This document shows, piece after piece, positions 17,873 through 27,285 of a DNA stretch of 64,000 nucleotides. Each line of letters starts with the position of its first letter. Positions within the stretch are counted from its first letter, which is position 1. The position numbers and the translations under genes were made by a program. Origin of the DNA: an uncultured Gammaproteobacteria bacterium (GTDB taxonomy: Bacteria; Pseudomonadota; Gammaproteobacteria; Arenicellales; Poriferihabitantaceae); contig CAMYNW010000023.1 of NCBI GenBank assembly GCA_947259885.1, positions 1 through 64,000 on the forward strand, in the 5' to 3' direction. The notes under the pieces were generated by a model. The model saw only the letters and a program-made list of their open reading frames with translations. It ran no database searches and had not been told where the DNA came from.

Positions 17873-18487
17873 TTAATCGGGACGCTTGGCTTCAAGTATG
17901 TCGCCAAACGCGACATATTCACCCGCACCAAGACGAGCCAGCGGCTTGATTCTGTCAGCGTATATCTTGAGACGACCTTTGTCGGTGATCTCGGCGCACC
18001 CATCTTCCACATAGATCGATTTGATTTCTCCGAAAATCAGGGACTGCTTTCGGTTACCGATGGTCTGGATATGATAGCGTTCGCACATCATCGCCAATTT
18101 ACAGTCAGCCACCCGGGGCATACTGAAACCCTCTGCGTCGGCAAGTTCGATCTGCCCGGCGTCAATTTCTGAACTACCGTAAGGAAGTGTCGCCGAGGTC
18201 TGATTTAATACCGCTAGCTGATCGACGCTGGCTATATTCACCACAAACTCCGGACGCTGTTCAATATTGGTCAGCGTATCTTTATCGCTACCGTCTGGTT
18301 GCAGTCCCACTGAAAACATGATCAGCGGCGGATCACTGGCCACGGCGTTGAAATAAGAAAAAGGTGCCAGGTTAAAACCACTCTCCCGGTTTGTGCTGAG
18401 TGCCCAGCATATTGGTCTGGGGACAACAGCTTGGGTCAGCGTGAAATAGGCGTCCGGTGGACTCATTTCACCTATATTGATTATCAT
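17873..18487 (-). CDS. flavin reductase-like, FMN-binding split-barrel protein
   Basis: 204 residues. The N-terminal VVPRPICWALS, APFSYFNAVASDPPLIMFSV and RPEFVVNIAS segments are the conserved FMN-binding strands of the flavin reductase-like family, seen in two-component monooxygenase reductases and in stand-alone proteins. No partner monooxygenase is adjacent. The start at 18487 has no clear ribosome site; a second ATG seven codons in is possible. Confidence 0.88.
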   Translation of the reverse strand: MIINIGEMSPPDAYFTLTQAVVPRPICWALSTNRESGFNLAPFSYFNAVASDPPLIMFSVGLQPDGSDKDTLTNIEQRPEFVVNIASVDQLAVLNQTSATLPYGSSEIDAGQIELADAEGFSMPRVADCKLAMMCERYHIQTIGNRKQSLIFGEIKSIYVEDGCAEITDKGRLKIYADRIKPLARLGAGEYVAFGDILEAKRPD

Positions 18488-18697
18488 AAGTGGGCGCTAG
18501 GGGTAAGGATAAAGGACAATACGAAAATGATAATTGCTGCTACAATGAGCAACACATTGGTTAATGTTATTCAGGCTGGCCGCGAATATTTAAATTCTAA
18601 TTCTGGTGCGGCCTGATGCCGCAACCTGATCTTGAGCTGGTTGTTATTGCAGCGATTGCGAGGCGAGCTGACGCCACTGCCTGTGCCGAATGTAGCC

Positions 18698-18717
18698 GGC
18701 CGCCGTCTCCGGCGGCC
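18698..18717 (-). terminator. GC-rich hairpin after the cold-shock gene
   Basis: A perfect 8-bp stem GGCCGCCG/CGGCGGCC with a 4-base loop lies 15 bases past the cold-shock stop codon on the reverse strand. There is no U tract after it, so it may be a stability hairpin or a Rho-assisted end rather than a canonical terminator. Confidence 0.45.
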
Positions 18718-18732
18718 GTTAACCTGACTGGA

Positions 18733-18945
18733 TTACAGTCCGGTAACGTTTTCGGCTTGAGGGCCCTTGGGGCTCTCTGTTACCTCGAAAGTCACCTGTT
18801 GGCCATCGCGCAATGTTTTGCGGCCTTGACCGTTAATTGCACGGTAGTGGACAAAGACATCCGGGCCACCTTCCCTCTCAATAAATCCAAACCCTTTTGA
18901 GTCGTTAAACCACTTTACGGTTCCGGTTATCAACTCACCTGACAT
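18733..18945 (-). CDS. cold-shock protein (CspA family)
   Basis: 70 residues, standard CSD length. RNP1 is KGFGFI and RNP2 is VFVHY, with [16 protein letters not shown] at the start, so it should bind single-stranded RNA or DNA as an RNA chaperone. A ribosome site (AGAGGT) precedes the ATG. The 182-base gap up to proS is long for this strand and contains a TATATT hexamer at 19069-19074 that would give a leader of about 115 bases, plus a 20-bp palindrome close to the start. Long structured leaders are typical of cold-regulated csp genes. Confidence 0.95.
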   Translation of the reverse strand: MSGELITGTVKWFNDSKGFGFIEREGGPDVFVHYRAINGQGRKTLRDGQQVTFEVTESPKGPQAENVTGL

Positions 18946-18972
18946 ACTCTAGTACCTCTTTATTGCAAACTT

Positions 18973-18992
18973 TTTCCGCCCGCGGGCGGAAA
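18973..18992 (-). promoter_or_regulatory. 20-bp perfect palindrome in the csp leader
   Basis: The 20 bases 18973-18992 (TTT, 14 G/C, AAA) are perfectly self-complementary. They lie about 28 bases before the cold-shock start codon. As RNA they form a GC hairpin just before the ribosome site; as DNA they could be a dimeric operator. It is not followed by U residues in the csp direction, so a terminator for proS is unlikely. Confidence 0.5.
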
Positions 18993-19127
18993 TTCATTAG
19001 GTCGAATTTCCAATCTGGAGTTGAAACCTCGTCCCACGAAAACAGAAAATTACCCTCTGTTGTGCACGAATATAGCATCTTTTTATCACCTTAATCGAAA
19101 CAAGCTTGAAAGTTGTTTAATAGAAAT

Positions 19128-20843
19128 CTAATGACCTCGGATCTCATGTAAAACTTCGAGCAGCTGTTCAACCTGGATTTCCCGTTCCTGTCCACTGGCA
19201 CGGTGGCGATATTCCACCGCTCCTTTGTCCAGCCCGCGCTCGCCCACAACCAGCCGGTGTGGAATGCCGATTAACTCCATATCGGCAAACATGACACCAG
19301 GTCGCTCGTTTCTATCATCCAGCAAGACAGAAAAGCCAGCCTCCTCTAATTGTTGTTGTAGGTCTCCAACTTCCGCGCGCACACGCTCAGATTTGTTGTA
19401 AGCGATCGGTATGATGGCAACATCGAATGGGGCAATTGATTCAGGCCAGATAATGCCTTTGTCGTCATGATTCTGTTCAATGGCGGCGGCCACTACACGG
19501 GTGACACCGATTCCATAGCAACCCATAAACATGGACACGCTTTTACCTTTTTCATCTAGAACTGTAGCATCCATGGCATCGCTATACATGGTGCCGAGCT
19601 GAAATATGTGGCCGACCTCTATACCTCGAGCGAGGGTCAGCTTGCCTCGGCCGTCGGGGCTTGGATCGCCCTCCACAACGTTCCGCAAATCAGCAACTTC
19701 TCCAAGCGGCACGTCGCGCTCCCAGTTAATGCCGAAGTAATGTTTGTCTTCGATATTGGCGCCTGCGGCGAAATCGCTCATAGTGGACACATAGTGATCG
19801 ACAATAACCGGAATCAGCATATTGACTGGTCCGAGTGAGCCCGGCCCGGCGCCGATTGCGGCGCGGATTTCACTTTCTTCGGCCATACGCAGTGGTTCGG
19901 CTACCGTTTCCAGCCTCGCGGCTTTAACCGCGTTCAACTCGTGATCGCCCCGGACCAGCAGAGCTACTAGCTCATGCTCGCAATTTTCTGCGGCATGCAC
20001 GACCAGCGTCTTGATAGTTTTCTCAATAGGCAAGTCAAAACCTTCCACCAACGCTTTGATAGTTTTAGCGTTGGGCGTGTCCACCAGCCGCAGGTCTTCT
20101 GCCGGAGCCGGTCGCTGGCCCGGCGGTGACGAGGTCGCTTTTTCTAGATTGGCGGCATAGGGTCCGTCGTCAGAAAATACGATGGCATCTTCACCAGATT
20201 CCGCGAGCACATGGAACTCATGGGAACCTTCACCGCCTATGCTGCCGTTATCCGCCACCACCGCGCGATAGTCGAGGCCGATTCGATTAAAAATCGCGAC
20301 ATAGGTGTCGTACATGACATCATAGGTTTCAAGCAGTGATGGCAGATCGACATGGAATGAGTAGGCATCTTTCATAATGAATTCGCGTCCCCGCATGATG
20401 CCGAAACGGGGACGTATCTCATCTCGAAACTTGGTCTGAATCTGATAAAAGTTCATCGGTAGCTGGCGATAGCTGCGCACTTCATTGCGAACCAGAGCGG
20501 TAATGACTTCTTCGTGGGTCGGGCTGAGACAGAAATCCCGTTCATGGCGGTCTTTGATCCGCAGCAGTTCCGGGCCGTACTTCTCCCAGCGTCCGGATTG
20601 TTGCCATAATTCCGCCGGGTGGACGCCGGGCAGCAAGACTTCCTGGGCGCCGGATCGATCCATTTCTTCTCTTACAATTGTTTCCACCTTGCGCAAGACC
20701 CGCATACCGAGTGGCAACCAGTTGTAAATACCGGCAGCAACGCGCCGAATTAAGCCGGCACGCAGCATCAACTGATGGCTGATTATTTCCGCGTCCGCAG
20801 GAATTTCCTTAAGCGTGGCGAGCAGAATTTGAGAGGTGCGCAT
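19128..20843 (-). CDS. proS: proline--tRNA ligase
   Basis: 571 residues, the length of bacterial-type ProS. It charges tRNA-Pro. Class II motifs are clear: [18 protein letters not shown] (motif 1), [25 protein letters not shown] (motif 2) and [14 protein letters not shown] (motif 3). The editing INS domain sits between motifs 2 and 3 (about residues 230-380), followed by the anticodon-binding domain ending near the C-terminus. The start [15 protein letters not shown] fits the family. The divergent ArsN2-like gene begins 118 bases away. Confidence 0.97.
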   Translation of the reverse strand: MRTSQILLATLKEIPADAEIISHQLMLRAGLIRRVAAGIYNWLPLGMRVLRKVETIVREEMDRSGAQEVLLPGVHPAELWQQSGRWEKYGPELLRIKDRHERDFCLSPTHEEVITALVRNEVRSYRQLPMNFYQIQTKFRDEIRPRFGIMRGREFIMKDAYSFHVDLPSLLETYDVMYDTYVAIFNRIGLDYRAVVADNGSIGGEGSHEFHVLAESGEDAIVFSDDGPYAANLEKATSSPPGQRPAPAEDLRLVDTPNAKTIKALVEGFDLPIEKTIKTLVVHAAENCEHELVALLVRGDHELNAVKAARLETVAEPLRMAEESEIRAAIGAGPGSLGPVNMLIPVIVDHYVSTMSDFAAGANIEDKHYFGINWERDVPLGEVADLRNVVEGDPSPDGRGKLTLARGIEVGHIFQLGTMYSDAMDATVLDEKGKSVSMFMGCYGIGVTRVVAAAIEQNHDDKGIIWPESIAPFDVAIIPIAYNKSERVRAEVGDLQQQLEEAGFSVLLDDRNERPGVMFADMELIGIPHRLVVGERGLDKGAVEYRHRASGQEREIQVEQLLEVLHEIRGH

Positions 20844-20961
20844 AGAGGTGATGGTTTAATTATCTGTGTTTCGAAGGAGCGTTAAGTCTAACAACATCTA
20901 GCAGTCCAGGGCACTGTGAAGCGCTACATCCGGCAGCTGACGTGTTAGACTTTTTGTGATC

Positions 20962-21396
20962 ATGGTTGAGACGCTCAAAACAGAAAAGCTGGAACAGTTG
21001 AGACAATTGTTGGACCAATTTGGCCTCCCCAGCAGCGATGTCGAAACTGCAGAATGGTTCAAGCTGCTGGGTATTAACGATGCAGGACGGTTAGTGTCTG
21101 CAGCGGGTTTAGAACACTGTGATGGATCATTGCTATTGCGTTCGGTTGTGACTGATCCAGCATTTCAGGGTAAAGGCATGGCCGCAGAGATAGTTTCTAC
21201 TTTGAATCTTGCCGCGAAGAAAACGGGGTACGAAGAAATCTGGATGTTAACCATCGATGCCGACCGCTATTTCTCCCACCACCACGACTTTCATGTTGTA
21301 ACGCGGTCCGACGCCCCTGAGGGGATCCGATGCAGCGCCCAGTTCAGAGGACTTTGTCCGGCTGACGCGATACTGATGCGTAGACGGTTGAATTGA
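20962..21396 (+). CDS. arsN2: GNAT acetyltransferase, ArsN2-like
   Basis: 144 residues from ATG 20962 (GTG 20956 is an alternative; neither has a good ribosome site). The GNAT acetyl-CoA loop is FQGKGMAAEIV. The downstream pattern, with LRSVVTDP before it, WMLTIDADRYF in the middle and the ending CSAQFRGLCPADAILMRR, follows the ArsN2 family named for arsenic resistance. No other ars gene is nearby, so an arsenic role is not supported by context and the enzyme may act on another amine. Confidence 0.75.
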   Translation: MVETLKTEKLEQLRQLLDQFGLPSSDVETAEWFKLLGINDAGRLVSAAGLEHCDGSLLLRSVVTDPAFQGKGMAAEIVSTLNLAAKKTGYEEIWMLTIDADRYFSHHHDFHVVTRSDAPEGIRCSAQFRGLCPADAILMRRRLN

Positions 21397-21459
21397 GCGC
21401 TCGCCAATTTTTAGGAAACAACTTGAGCTCCCGAGCTGGCACCATTGTCCGATAATTCA

Positions 21460-22494
21460 ATGAACTCTATTTCTCCAGAGCTTAATCCGGTGCTGGTCAA
21501 TGTGATGCGACGCGGCAAGGTAGAGTCCTGTCATCGGGGCAGCGCGATAGTGCTGGATAGCGAAGGTAAAACCGTATTTTCCATTGGGCAAGCGGACCGC
21601 ATGATTTATCCGCGATCGTCGATCAAGCTGTTTCAGGCTATCCCGCTGGTTGAGTCGGGTGCAGCGGATCAATTTGCCCTGGATAATAGAGAGATTGCGC
21701 TGGCATGCGCCTCACATAACGCGGAGTCTTTTCATACCCAGACAGTGACAAACTGGTTGGCCAAACTCGGGCTCGATGCCGATGCGCTCGAATGTGGCGC
21801 GAGTCGACCGCTTTCTGATGAGGTTTTTTGGACACTCTCTGCGCGCGCTGAAGTGCCGTCCAGGGTGCATCAGAACTGTTCCGGCAAGCATAGTGGAATG
21901 TTGACCCTGGCCAGGTTCATGGGTGTCGAAACCAAAGGCTATAGTGAGTATCAACACCCCACCCAGGCGGCCTGGATGAAAGTTTTCGGCGAACTGACAG
22001 GACTCGATGCTTTTTCACTGCATTGGGAACGAGACGGCTGTGGACTGCCGGCAATTTTCATGCCTATGGATAAGCTGGCGCTCGCCTTTTCCCGCTATGC
22101 AAACATCGACCACGTCGGTGGTGGTCGCGCAGCGGCCATGACGCGAATTCTCGAGGCGGTGAGGCAACATCCTGAGATGGTAGCGGGCACAGGGCGATGC
22201 TGCACCGCAGTGATTAAATATAGCGCAGGTAGCGCGGTTGTGAAGACTGGAGCCGAGGGAGTTTATGGCGGATGCGTGCCGGATCAAGGGCTGGGGTTTG
22301 CGCTAAAAGTTGATGACGGCGCGGCGCGGGGCAGCGAGGTCATGCTGGGCGCGTTGCTCGACAAACTGGATGCAATCGATACTGACATGGCATCACAACT
22401 GGCGCAGTGGTTTCAACCTGAAATTAAAAACAGTCAGGGTAATGTAACCGGGCAGGTCGTGCCCTCAACTGCTTGGCATTCTCAATCTGGCTAG
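21460..22494 (+). CDS. asparaginase, rhizobial type II family
   Basis: 344 residues from ATG 21460; TTG 21445 is an alternative. It belongs to the asparaginase family PF06089, distinct from E. coli AnsA/AnsB, that hydrolyses L-asparagine to aspartate and ammonia. Diagnostic blocks are YPRSSIKLFQAIPLVESG with the catalytic Ser-x-x-Lys, CASHNAE, HQNCSGKHSGML and GCGLPAIFMPM. No signal peptide, so it is cytoplasmic. Convergent with ltaE. Confidence 0.9.
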   Translation: MNSISPELNPVLVNVMRRGKVESCHRGSAIVLDSEGKTVFSIGQADRMIYPRSSIKLFQAIPLVESGAADQFALDNREIALACASHNAESFHTQTVTNWLAKLGLDADALECGASRPLSDEVFWTLSARAEVPSRVHQNCSGKHSGMLTLARFMGVETKGYSEYQHPTQAAWMKVFGELTGLDAFSLHWERDGCGLPAIFMPMDKLALAFSRYANIDHVGGGRAAAMTRILEAVRQHPEMVAGTGRCCTAVIKYSAGSAVVKTGAEGVYGGCVPDQGLGFALKVDDGAARGSEVMLGALLDKLDAIDTDMASQLAQWFQPEIKNSQGNVTGQVVPSTAWHSQSG

Positions 22495-22515
22495 CGGTGG
22501 TTAGCGCGCAATTGA

Positions 22516-23541
22516 CTAATTCGCCTCGAAGTACGCCTTAATCACCTGGACCGCGTGGTCTATTTGTTTTTTATCGATCTGCTTGTGCACCACAAGTCGA
22601 ACAGGATCGCGTCCACCAAACTTTAATCCGCGCCGGTCACACCATTGATAGAATCCCTCACTGTCGCGACCTACATCCGTAAGGTAGACCATGTTGGTGC
22701 TGGCGCCGTTATCTCGGACCTGCAGTCCTTCGATATTGGTGAGTTGTGATGCCAGAGACTGTGCGAGGGCATGGTCATCGATCAGTCTCTCGACATTATT
22801 CTCCAGCGCGTAAAGTCCTGCTGCGGCCAATATTCCAACTTGGCGCATGCCACCGCCCACCATTTTGCGCCAGCGCTTGGCCTGTTCAATCAGCTCTCGA
22901 TTTGAAACCAGCACTGACCCGACCGGCGCCCCCAGGCCCTTGGAAAGACAGATAGACACTGAATCAAACTGGTTCGTCACTGCATCCAGAGGCAGGCCTT
23001 GTCCTACCGCTGCATTAAATACGCGGGCCCCATCAAGATGAAATCCTAAGCCATACTGACGCGCCAAACTGCCCGCGCTGGCGATGTAGTCTTGACCAAT
23101 AATTCGCCCGCCAATGGTGTTTTCTAAAGCCAGCAGGCGGGTATGGGCGAAATGGAAATCGTCGGCTTTGATTGTGGCGCGGATTTTTTCCAGTGGAATA
23201 GTGCCATCCGCTGCGTGTTCGATGGGTTGGGGCTGAATACTGCCCAGCACAGCAGCGCCACCGCCCTCATATTTATATGTATGTGCTTCCTGGCCCACAA
23301 TATATTCATCGCCACGTTGACAGTGGGACAGTAGCGCAACCAGATTGCTTTGCGTGCCGCTGGGGAAGAACAGTCCGGCCTGGTGACCGGACATTTCGGC
23401 CAGCTTTGCTTCGAGCTTCTTAACCGTCGGATCCTCGTCATAAACGTCGTCACCAACCGATGCTGATGCCATTGCCCGGCGCATACCGGTGCAGGGAACG
23501 GTCACCGTGTCGCTTCTAAGGTCTATTGTCTGATGGGTCAT
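22516..23541 (-). CDS. ltaE: low-specificity L-threonine aldolase
   Basis: 341 residues. A PLP enzyme that cleaves L-threonine or allo-threonine to glycine and acetaldehyde. The N-terminus DLRSDTVTVPCTGMRRAM, the VGDDVYDEDPTV block and the PLP lysine in CLSKGLGAPVGS are all diagnostic. Normal length. It is divergent from the Rieske oxygenase with 127 bases between starts. Glycine produced could connect to the serine-glyoxylate enzymes nearby, which is inference from position. Confidence 0.94.
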   Translation of the reverse strand: MTHQTIDLRSDTVTVPCTGMRRAMASASVGDDVYDEDPTVKKLEAKLAEMSGHQAGLFFPSGTQSNLVALLSHCQRGDEYIVGQEAHTYKYEGGGAAVLGSIQPQPIEHAADGTIPLEKIRATIKADDFHFAHTRLLALENTIGGRIIGQDYIASAGSLARQYGLGFHLDGARVFNAAVGQGLPLDAVTNQFDSVSICLSKGLGAPVGSVLVSNRELIEQAKRWRKMVGGGMRQVGILAAAGLYALENNVERLIDDHALAQSLASQLTNIEGLQVRDNGASTNMVYLTDVGRDSEGFYQWCDRRGLKFGGRDPVRLVVHKQIDKKQIDHAVQVIKAYFEAN

Positions 23542-23668
23542 TGGGGAACTTAAACGGATTTAAATTAGGGCTAGGAGAGGATGTCGACTATAGATAAACT
23601 CCAGGGAACGGCCTCGCCAATGCGCAAACTATAACCGAGCACGAACGTGAATACACCTGGAGTGATCC

Positions 23669-24838
23669 ATGCAGCGAGACAATATAATTGAAATTCTTGA
23701 GGAGCTTACCCAGGTAATTCCTCCGGTTTCGAGCGCGATGACATTGCCGCCCAGGTGTTACTCTGATCTGGCCTGGTTGGAGCGAGAGCAGCAACTGGTT
23801 TTCCGGAACAGCTGGGTGGCGGTAGGCAGGATAGAACGTTGGCAAAAAACCGGAGATTTCGTGGCCCTGGAAATTGCCGGAGTGCCGACCGTGGTCATGA
23901 AGGATGAAACTGGTGCGCTGCATGCTTACGCTAACAGCTGCCGCCATCGAGGCATGAAACTGCTGCAGGGAGAGGGTCAATGTAAAGTCGTGGTGTGTCC
24001 ATTCCATGGTTGGACATATGATCTTGAGGGCGCCCTGATTTCGGCACCCCGAATGGAAACCTGCGAGCAATTAGGTACGGAAAGTCTAGGCCTGGTAGAG
24101 TTTCGATTGGACACACGAGATGGTTTTGTATTCGTATGTATGGACCCAGACCAGGCGTCTCTTGAGGAGTGGCTTGGTGATTTTTCTGACGTACATGCGC
24201 CATGGCTGTTGGAAAAGCTAGTATCCACCAGAGTCAGGGAATTTCAAGTGGACTGCAACTGGAAGTCGTTTATCGAAGTTTTCAACGAGTATTGCCATTT
24301 ACCCTATGTTCACCCGGACTCAATCACTGGCTATTATCGAGAGCCAGACCCCGTAGATATCGTTATCGGGGAATACACAACGCAGTTTGGCGTCACCGAC
24401 GGCACGGCGGCTCTACTCGAGGACAGCAGACAACACGCGTTGCCTACTGCACCCGGGCTGAGCGGACGCAATGCGACCGGCACGCGTTATACCTGGATAT
24501 ACCCAAATCTCACATTTGCCGCATGTTTCGACTCGCTTTGGATGTACCAGGCCTATCCACTCACTGTGGACCGATGTCATGTGGTGCAGACTATTTGCTT
24601 TCCCCAAGCTTCTCTCGAAGTGCCGAATTTCAAGGCCAGGGCTGAGGCCTACTACCAGCGAATCGATACAGCACTTAAGGAGGACCTGCCATTTCTAGAA
24701 GCGCAGCAACAAGGACTGACCTCTCCGTTTGCGCGCCAGGGCCGGTTTTCCGCGCTTGAGCCCAGCGTCGGAAATTTTGCCTGCTGGTATGCCGATAAAT
24801 TGAGTGCGGGCGGCGCAAGTGTTACCAATTCGCTTTAA
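23669..24838 (+). CDS. Rieske non-heme iron oxygenase, alpha subunit
   Basis: 389 residues. The Rieske [2Fe-2S] site is Cys91-x-His93 and Cys110-x2-His113 (CRHRGMKLL, CPFHGWTYD). The mononuclear iron site is in EVFNEYCHLPYVHPDS, with His210 and His215. A later KEDLPFLEAQQQGL segment resembles that of glycine-betaine/stachydrine demethylase-like oxygenases (GbcA group), suggesting oxidative N-demethylation of a quaternary amine, but the substrate is not proven. No ferredoxin-reductase partner is adjacent. Convergent with the aminotransferase gene, 6 bases apart. Confidence 0.9.
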   Translation: MQRDNIIEILEELTQVIPPVSSAMTLPPRCYSDLAWLEREQQLVFRNSWVAVGRIERWQKTGDFVALEIAGVPTVVMKDETGALHAYANSCRHRGMKLLQGEGQCKVVVCPFHGWTYDLEGALISAPRMETCEQLGTESLGLVEFRLDTRDGFVFVCMDPDQASLEEWLGDFSDVHAPWLLEKLVSTRVREFQVDCNWKSFIEVFNEYCHLPYVHPDSITGYYREPDPVDIVIGEYTTQFGVTDGTAALLEDSRQHALPTAPGLSGRNATGTRYTWIYPNLTFAACFDSLWMYQAYPLTVDRCHVVQTICFPQASLEVPNFKARAEAYYQRIDTALKEDLPFLEAQQQGLTSPFARQGRFSALEPSVGNFACWYADKLSAGGASVTNSL

Positions 24839-24844
24839 TTGACC

Positions 24845-26047
24845 TCAATCGTTTGCTACTTTTTTAAGGCTGGTGAATGCGGGTGTTCTTCCGCATAGAC
24901 AATCCATGGCAGCCATTATTCCACCTGATCGATATGGTATCGCAGCCAGTTCAAAGCCCATTTCAATACCCGAAAGGGTGCCCATTAACATCAGCGCGCT
25001 GAAGTCACCGAGGTGACCAATACGGAAGACCCGACCTGAAAGTTTTGCCAGGCCATTGCCTAACGACATATTGAAATGCTCGAGTACAACCTGTCTAAAA
25101 TGATCTGCATCTTGACCGCGTGGCAACCGCACTGCGGTGAGTGAGTCAGAGTAGTGATGTGGGTTGCTGCACAATACTTCTAGTCCCCAAGTATTCACGG
25201 CAGCGCGCGTTGCCGCCGACAGTTTCCGATGGCGGGCAAATACGTTTTCGAGGCCTTCTTCATGCAACATATCGATGGCCTCGGCCAGGCCGTAAAGAAG
25301 GTTAGTCGCCGGTGTATAAGGAAACAGTCCAGCGTTATTTGGCCCTGTCATTGCGTCCCAGGCCCAATAAGACTTCGCGCTGGTAGCCGATTTTGCCGCG
25401 GCTAACGCTTTTTCACTGACCGCATTAAATGACAGACCTGGGGGCAACATGAGTCCCTTCTGACTGCCGGCAACGGACACGTCGACTCTCCACTCGTCGT
25501 GTCGGTAGTCGATTGAACCCAACGAGGAGATGGTGTCCACCATAAGCAGCGCCGGGTGACTCGCTTGGTCCATGGCCGCTCGTATTTCATCAATGCGGCT
25601 GGTGCAACCGGTTGAGGTTTCATTGTGGACGACACACACCGCTTTGATCTGGTTCTTGGAATCCTGTTCCAGGCGAGCGCAGATTGCATCTGGGTCTGCA
25701 CCCTGCCGCCAGTCTCCGCTTATAAATTCTGGTTTAAATCCGAGTCGGGTGGCGAGCTCCATCCATAATGAAGCGAAATGGCCCGTCTCGTACATCAACA
25801 CCCGATCTCCCGGCGACAAAGTATTGACCAGTGCAGCTTCCCAGGCGCCGGTGCCGGATGCCGGGTAAATAAACACAGGTCCTTGTGTTTTGAAAATTGT
25901 TTGCATGCCATCGAGGACTCTTCTTCCTAGTTGGGCAAAATCAGGACCTCGATGGTCGATAGTGGGCAGATCCATCGCCCGCAATACACGATCAGGGACA
26001 TTGGTGGGCCCAGGTATTTGTAGAAAATGTCTTCCAGATGGGCTCAT
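24845..26047 (-). CDS. serine--glyoxylate aminotransferase-like PLP enzyme
   Basis: 400 residues, class V aminotransferase fold. The opening GRHFLQIPGPTNVPDRV, the PLP-binding ASGTGAWEAAL, DTISSLGSIDY and the Schiff-base lysine in GSQKGLMLPPGL match serine-glyoxylate aminotransferases of the SgaA type, which make hydroxypyruvate and glycine. The GhrA-type reductase 2 kb upstream on the same strand would reduce hydroxypyruvate or glyoxylate, so the two probably act in one C2/serine pathway. Confidence 0.9.
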   Translation of the reverse strand: MSPSGRHFLQIPGPTNVPDRVLRAMDLPTIDHRGPDFAQLGRRVLDGMQTIFKTQGPVFIYPASGTGAWEAALVNTLSPGDRVLMYETGHFASLWMELATRLGFKPEFISGDWRQGADPDAICARLEQDSKNQIKAVCVVHNETSTGCTSRIDEIRAAMDQASHPALLMVDTISSLGSIDYRHDEWRVDVSVAGSQKGLMLPPGLSFNAVSEKALAAAKSATSAKSYWAWDAMTGPNNAGLFPYTPATNLLYGLAEAIDMLHEEGLENVFARHRKLSAATRAAVNTWGLEVLCSNPHHYSDSLTAVRLPRGQDADHFRQVVLEHFNMSLGNGLAKLSGRVFRIGHLGDFSALMLMGTLSGIEMGFELAAIPYRSGGIMAAMDCLCGRTPAFTSLKKVAND

Positions 26048-26130
26048 AAAGTTATTGTGGTAATGGTTTACTCATCCGGCTTTAATGCCGGGAGCACGCG
26101 ATTGTCTGGGTTATGTCGTTGAGTGTGGCG

Positions 26131-26772
26131 TTACGATGTTGGAGTACAAGGGACGCCTGTTCCACCCAGCCCGCAGTAACCCATTGGATTTTTTGCCAGA
26201 TACTGTTGATGGTCGTCTTCAGCATAATAGAAATTCTGTGCGGGTTTGATTTCCGTAGTGATTGCTTTATATCCGGCCTGCTTCAGTTTCTGTTGATACT
26301 GATTCTGGGACTCTTGTGCGATGGTCAACTGATGCTTGGAATAGGTGTAGACAGCCGATCGATACTGCGTACCGCGATCATTACCTTGCGCCATTCCCTG
26401 GGTCGGATCATGAGACTCCCAGAATACCGATAAGAGTTCCTGGTAACTTATTTTGCCGGGATCGAAAACAACCAGAACTACCTCGGTGTGTCCGGTCATG
26501 CCGCTACAAACTTCGCGGTAGTTTGCGTTTGGGGTAGAGCCCCCAGCATATCCCACCGCGGTAGTATAAACACCTTCCAATACCCAGAACTTGCGTTCCG
26601 CGCCCCAGAAGCAGCCCATGCCAAACACTGCGGTTTCAAGGCCTTCTGGAAAAGGCGCCTTAATTGGATTACCGTTGACGTAATGACGGTTTGAGACCTG
26701 CATCTCGCTGGCTCGGCCCGGTAGAGATTTGTCCGGGCTGGGTATCGTGTCAGATTTGGTGCTGAAAAACAT
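26131..26772 (-). CDS. msrA: peptide-methionine (S)-S-oxide reductase MsrA
   Basis: 213 residues, E. coli MsrA-like length. It repairs methionine-S-sulfoxide. The active site [13 protein letters not shown], the VGYAGG and CSGMTGHTE blocks and the [10 protein letters not shown] segment are intact, and two resolving-type cysteines lie near the C-terminus ([13 protein letters not shown]). No signal peptide, so it is cytoplasmic. The DksA-like gene begins upstream on the same strand, 54 bases away. Confidence 0.95.
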   Translation of the reverse strand: MFFSTKSDTIPSPDKSLPGRASEMQVSNRHYVNGNPIKAPFPEGLETAVFGMGCFWGAERKFWVLEGVYTTAVGYAGGSTPNANYREVCSGMTGHTEVVLVVFDPGKISYQELLSVFWESHDPTQGMAQGNDRGTQYRSAVYTYSKHQLTIAQESQNQYQQKLKQAGYKAITTEIKPAQNFYYAEDDHQQYLAKNPMGYCGLGGTGVPCTPTS

Positions 26773-26826
26773 AATGGCTACTCCGTAGTGTCTGCACCTG
26801 CAGTTCAGTCAGGTTGCGCATGGGGC

Positions 26827-27168
26827 TCAGGTTTCTTTTCGTTGTGCACAGGATATACATAGCGTGGCGATGGGGTCAATCTCTAGCCGTCGCGGATCGA
26901 TCTCTTCACCACATTCTTCACACTCGCCGTACTCGCCGCTATCCAATCGGGAAAGAGCCCGCTTGAGACCAATAAGTTCGGTTTGTTGTCTGCGTGACAG
27001 CGCCAGCTCCATCTGTTGCATCTGCATTGCATCCATTCTCGACAATCGTCCAACCCGCGTTTGATCCAGTTCGACGGAGTTGGTCCTTTTATTATTCTTT
27101 TCACGGCTAGGCAAAAGCACATCAATTCGCTTTTGTATTAGTTCACGAAATCGGTCAGGATCGATCAA
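26827..27168 (-). CDS. TraR/DksA C4-type zinc finger protein
   Basis: 113 residues, shorter than DksA (151 in E. coli). The C-terminal zinc finger is ECEECGEEI...LCISCAQRK, two CxxC pairs separated by 17 residues, and the preceding helix ALSRLDSGEYGECEECG is the family hallmark. The N-terminal coiled-coil part is short and lacks the DxxDxA tip motif used by DksA on RNA polymerase, so it is more like the short DksA/TraR-like proteins than true DksA. It may bind RNA polymerase; unproven. Confidence 0.88.
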   Translation of the reverse strand: MIDPDRFRELIQKRIDVLLPSREKNNKRTNSVELDQTRVGRLSRMDAMQMQQMELALSRRQQTELIGLKRALSRLDSGEYGECEECGEEIDPRRLEIDPIATLCISCAQRKET

Positions 27169-27199
27169 ACTTCTGGCCTTTGGTTGACAATTTCACCAA

Positions 27200-27229
27200 A
27201 AAACGCTGCGACAGTCGCCTCAGCGTTTT
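27200..27229 (-). terminator. bidirectional intrinsic terminator
   Basis: A 9-bp stem AAAACGCTG/CAGCGTTTT (27200-27208 with 27221-27229) encloses a 12-base insert that can form a small inner CGA/TCG stem. Runs of A before and T after give U tracts on both strands. It separates the PuuD-like gene from the DksA-like gene and should end leftward transcripts from the former. Confidence 0.7.
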
Positions 27230-27285
27230 AGTTCTTCGCTATAGGCTCTTCGGAACCAGGTCACCGCCTGGTAAGAAGCTGATCG

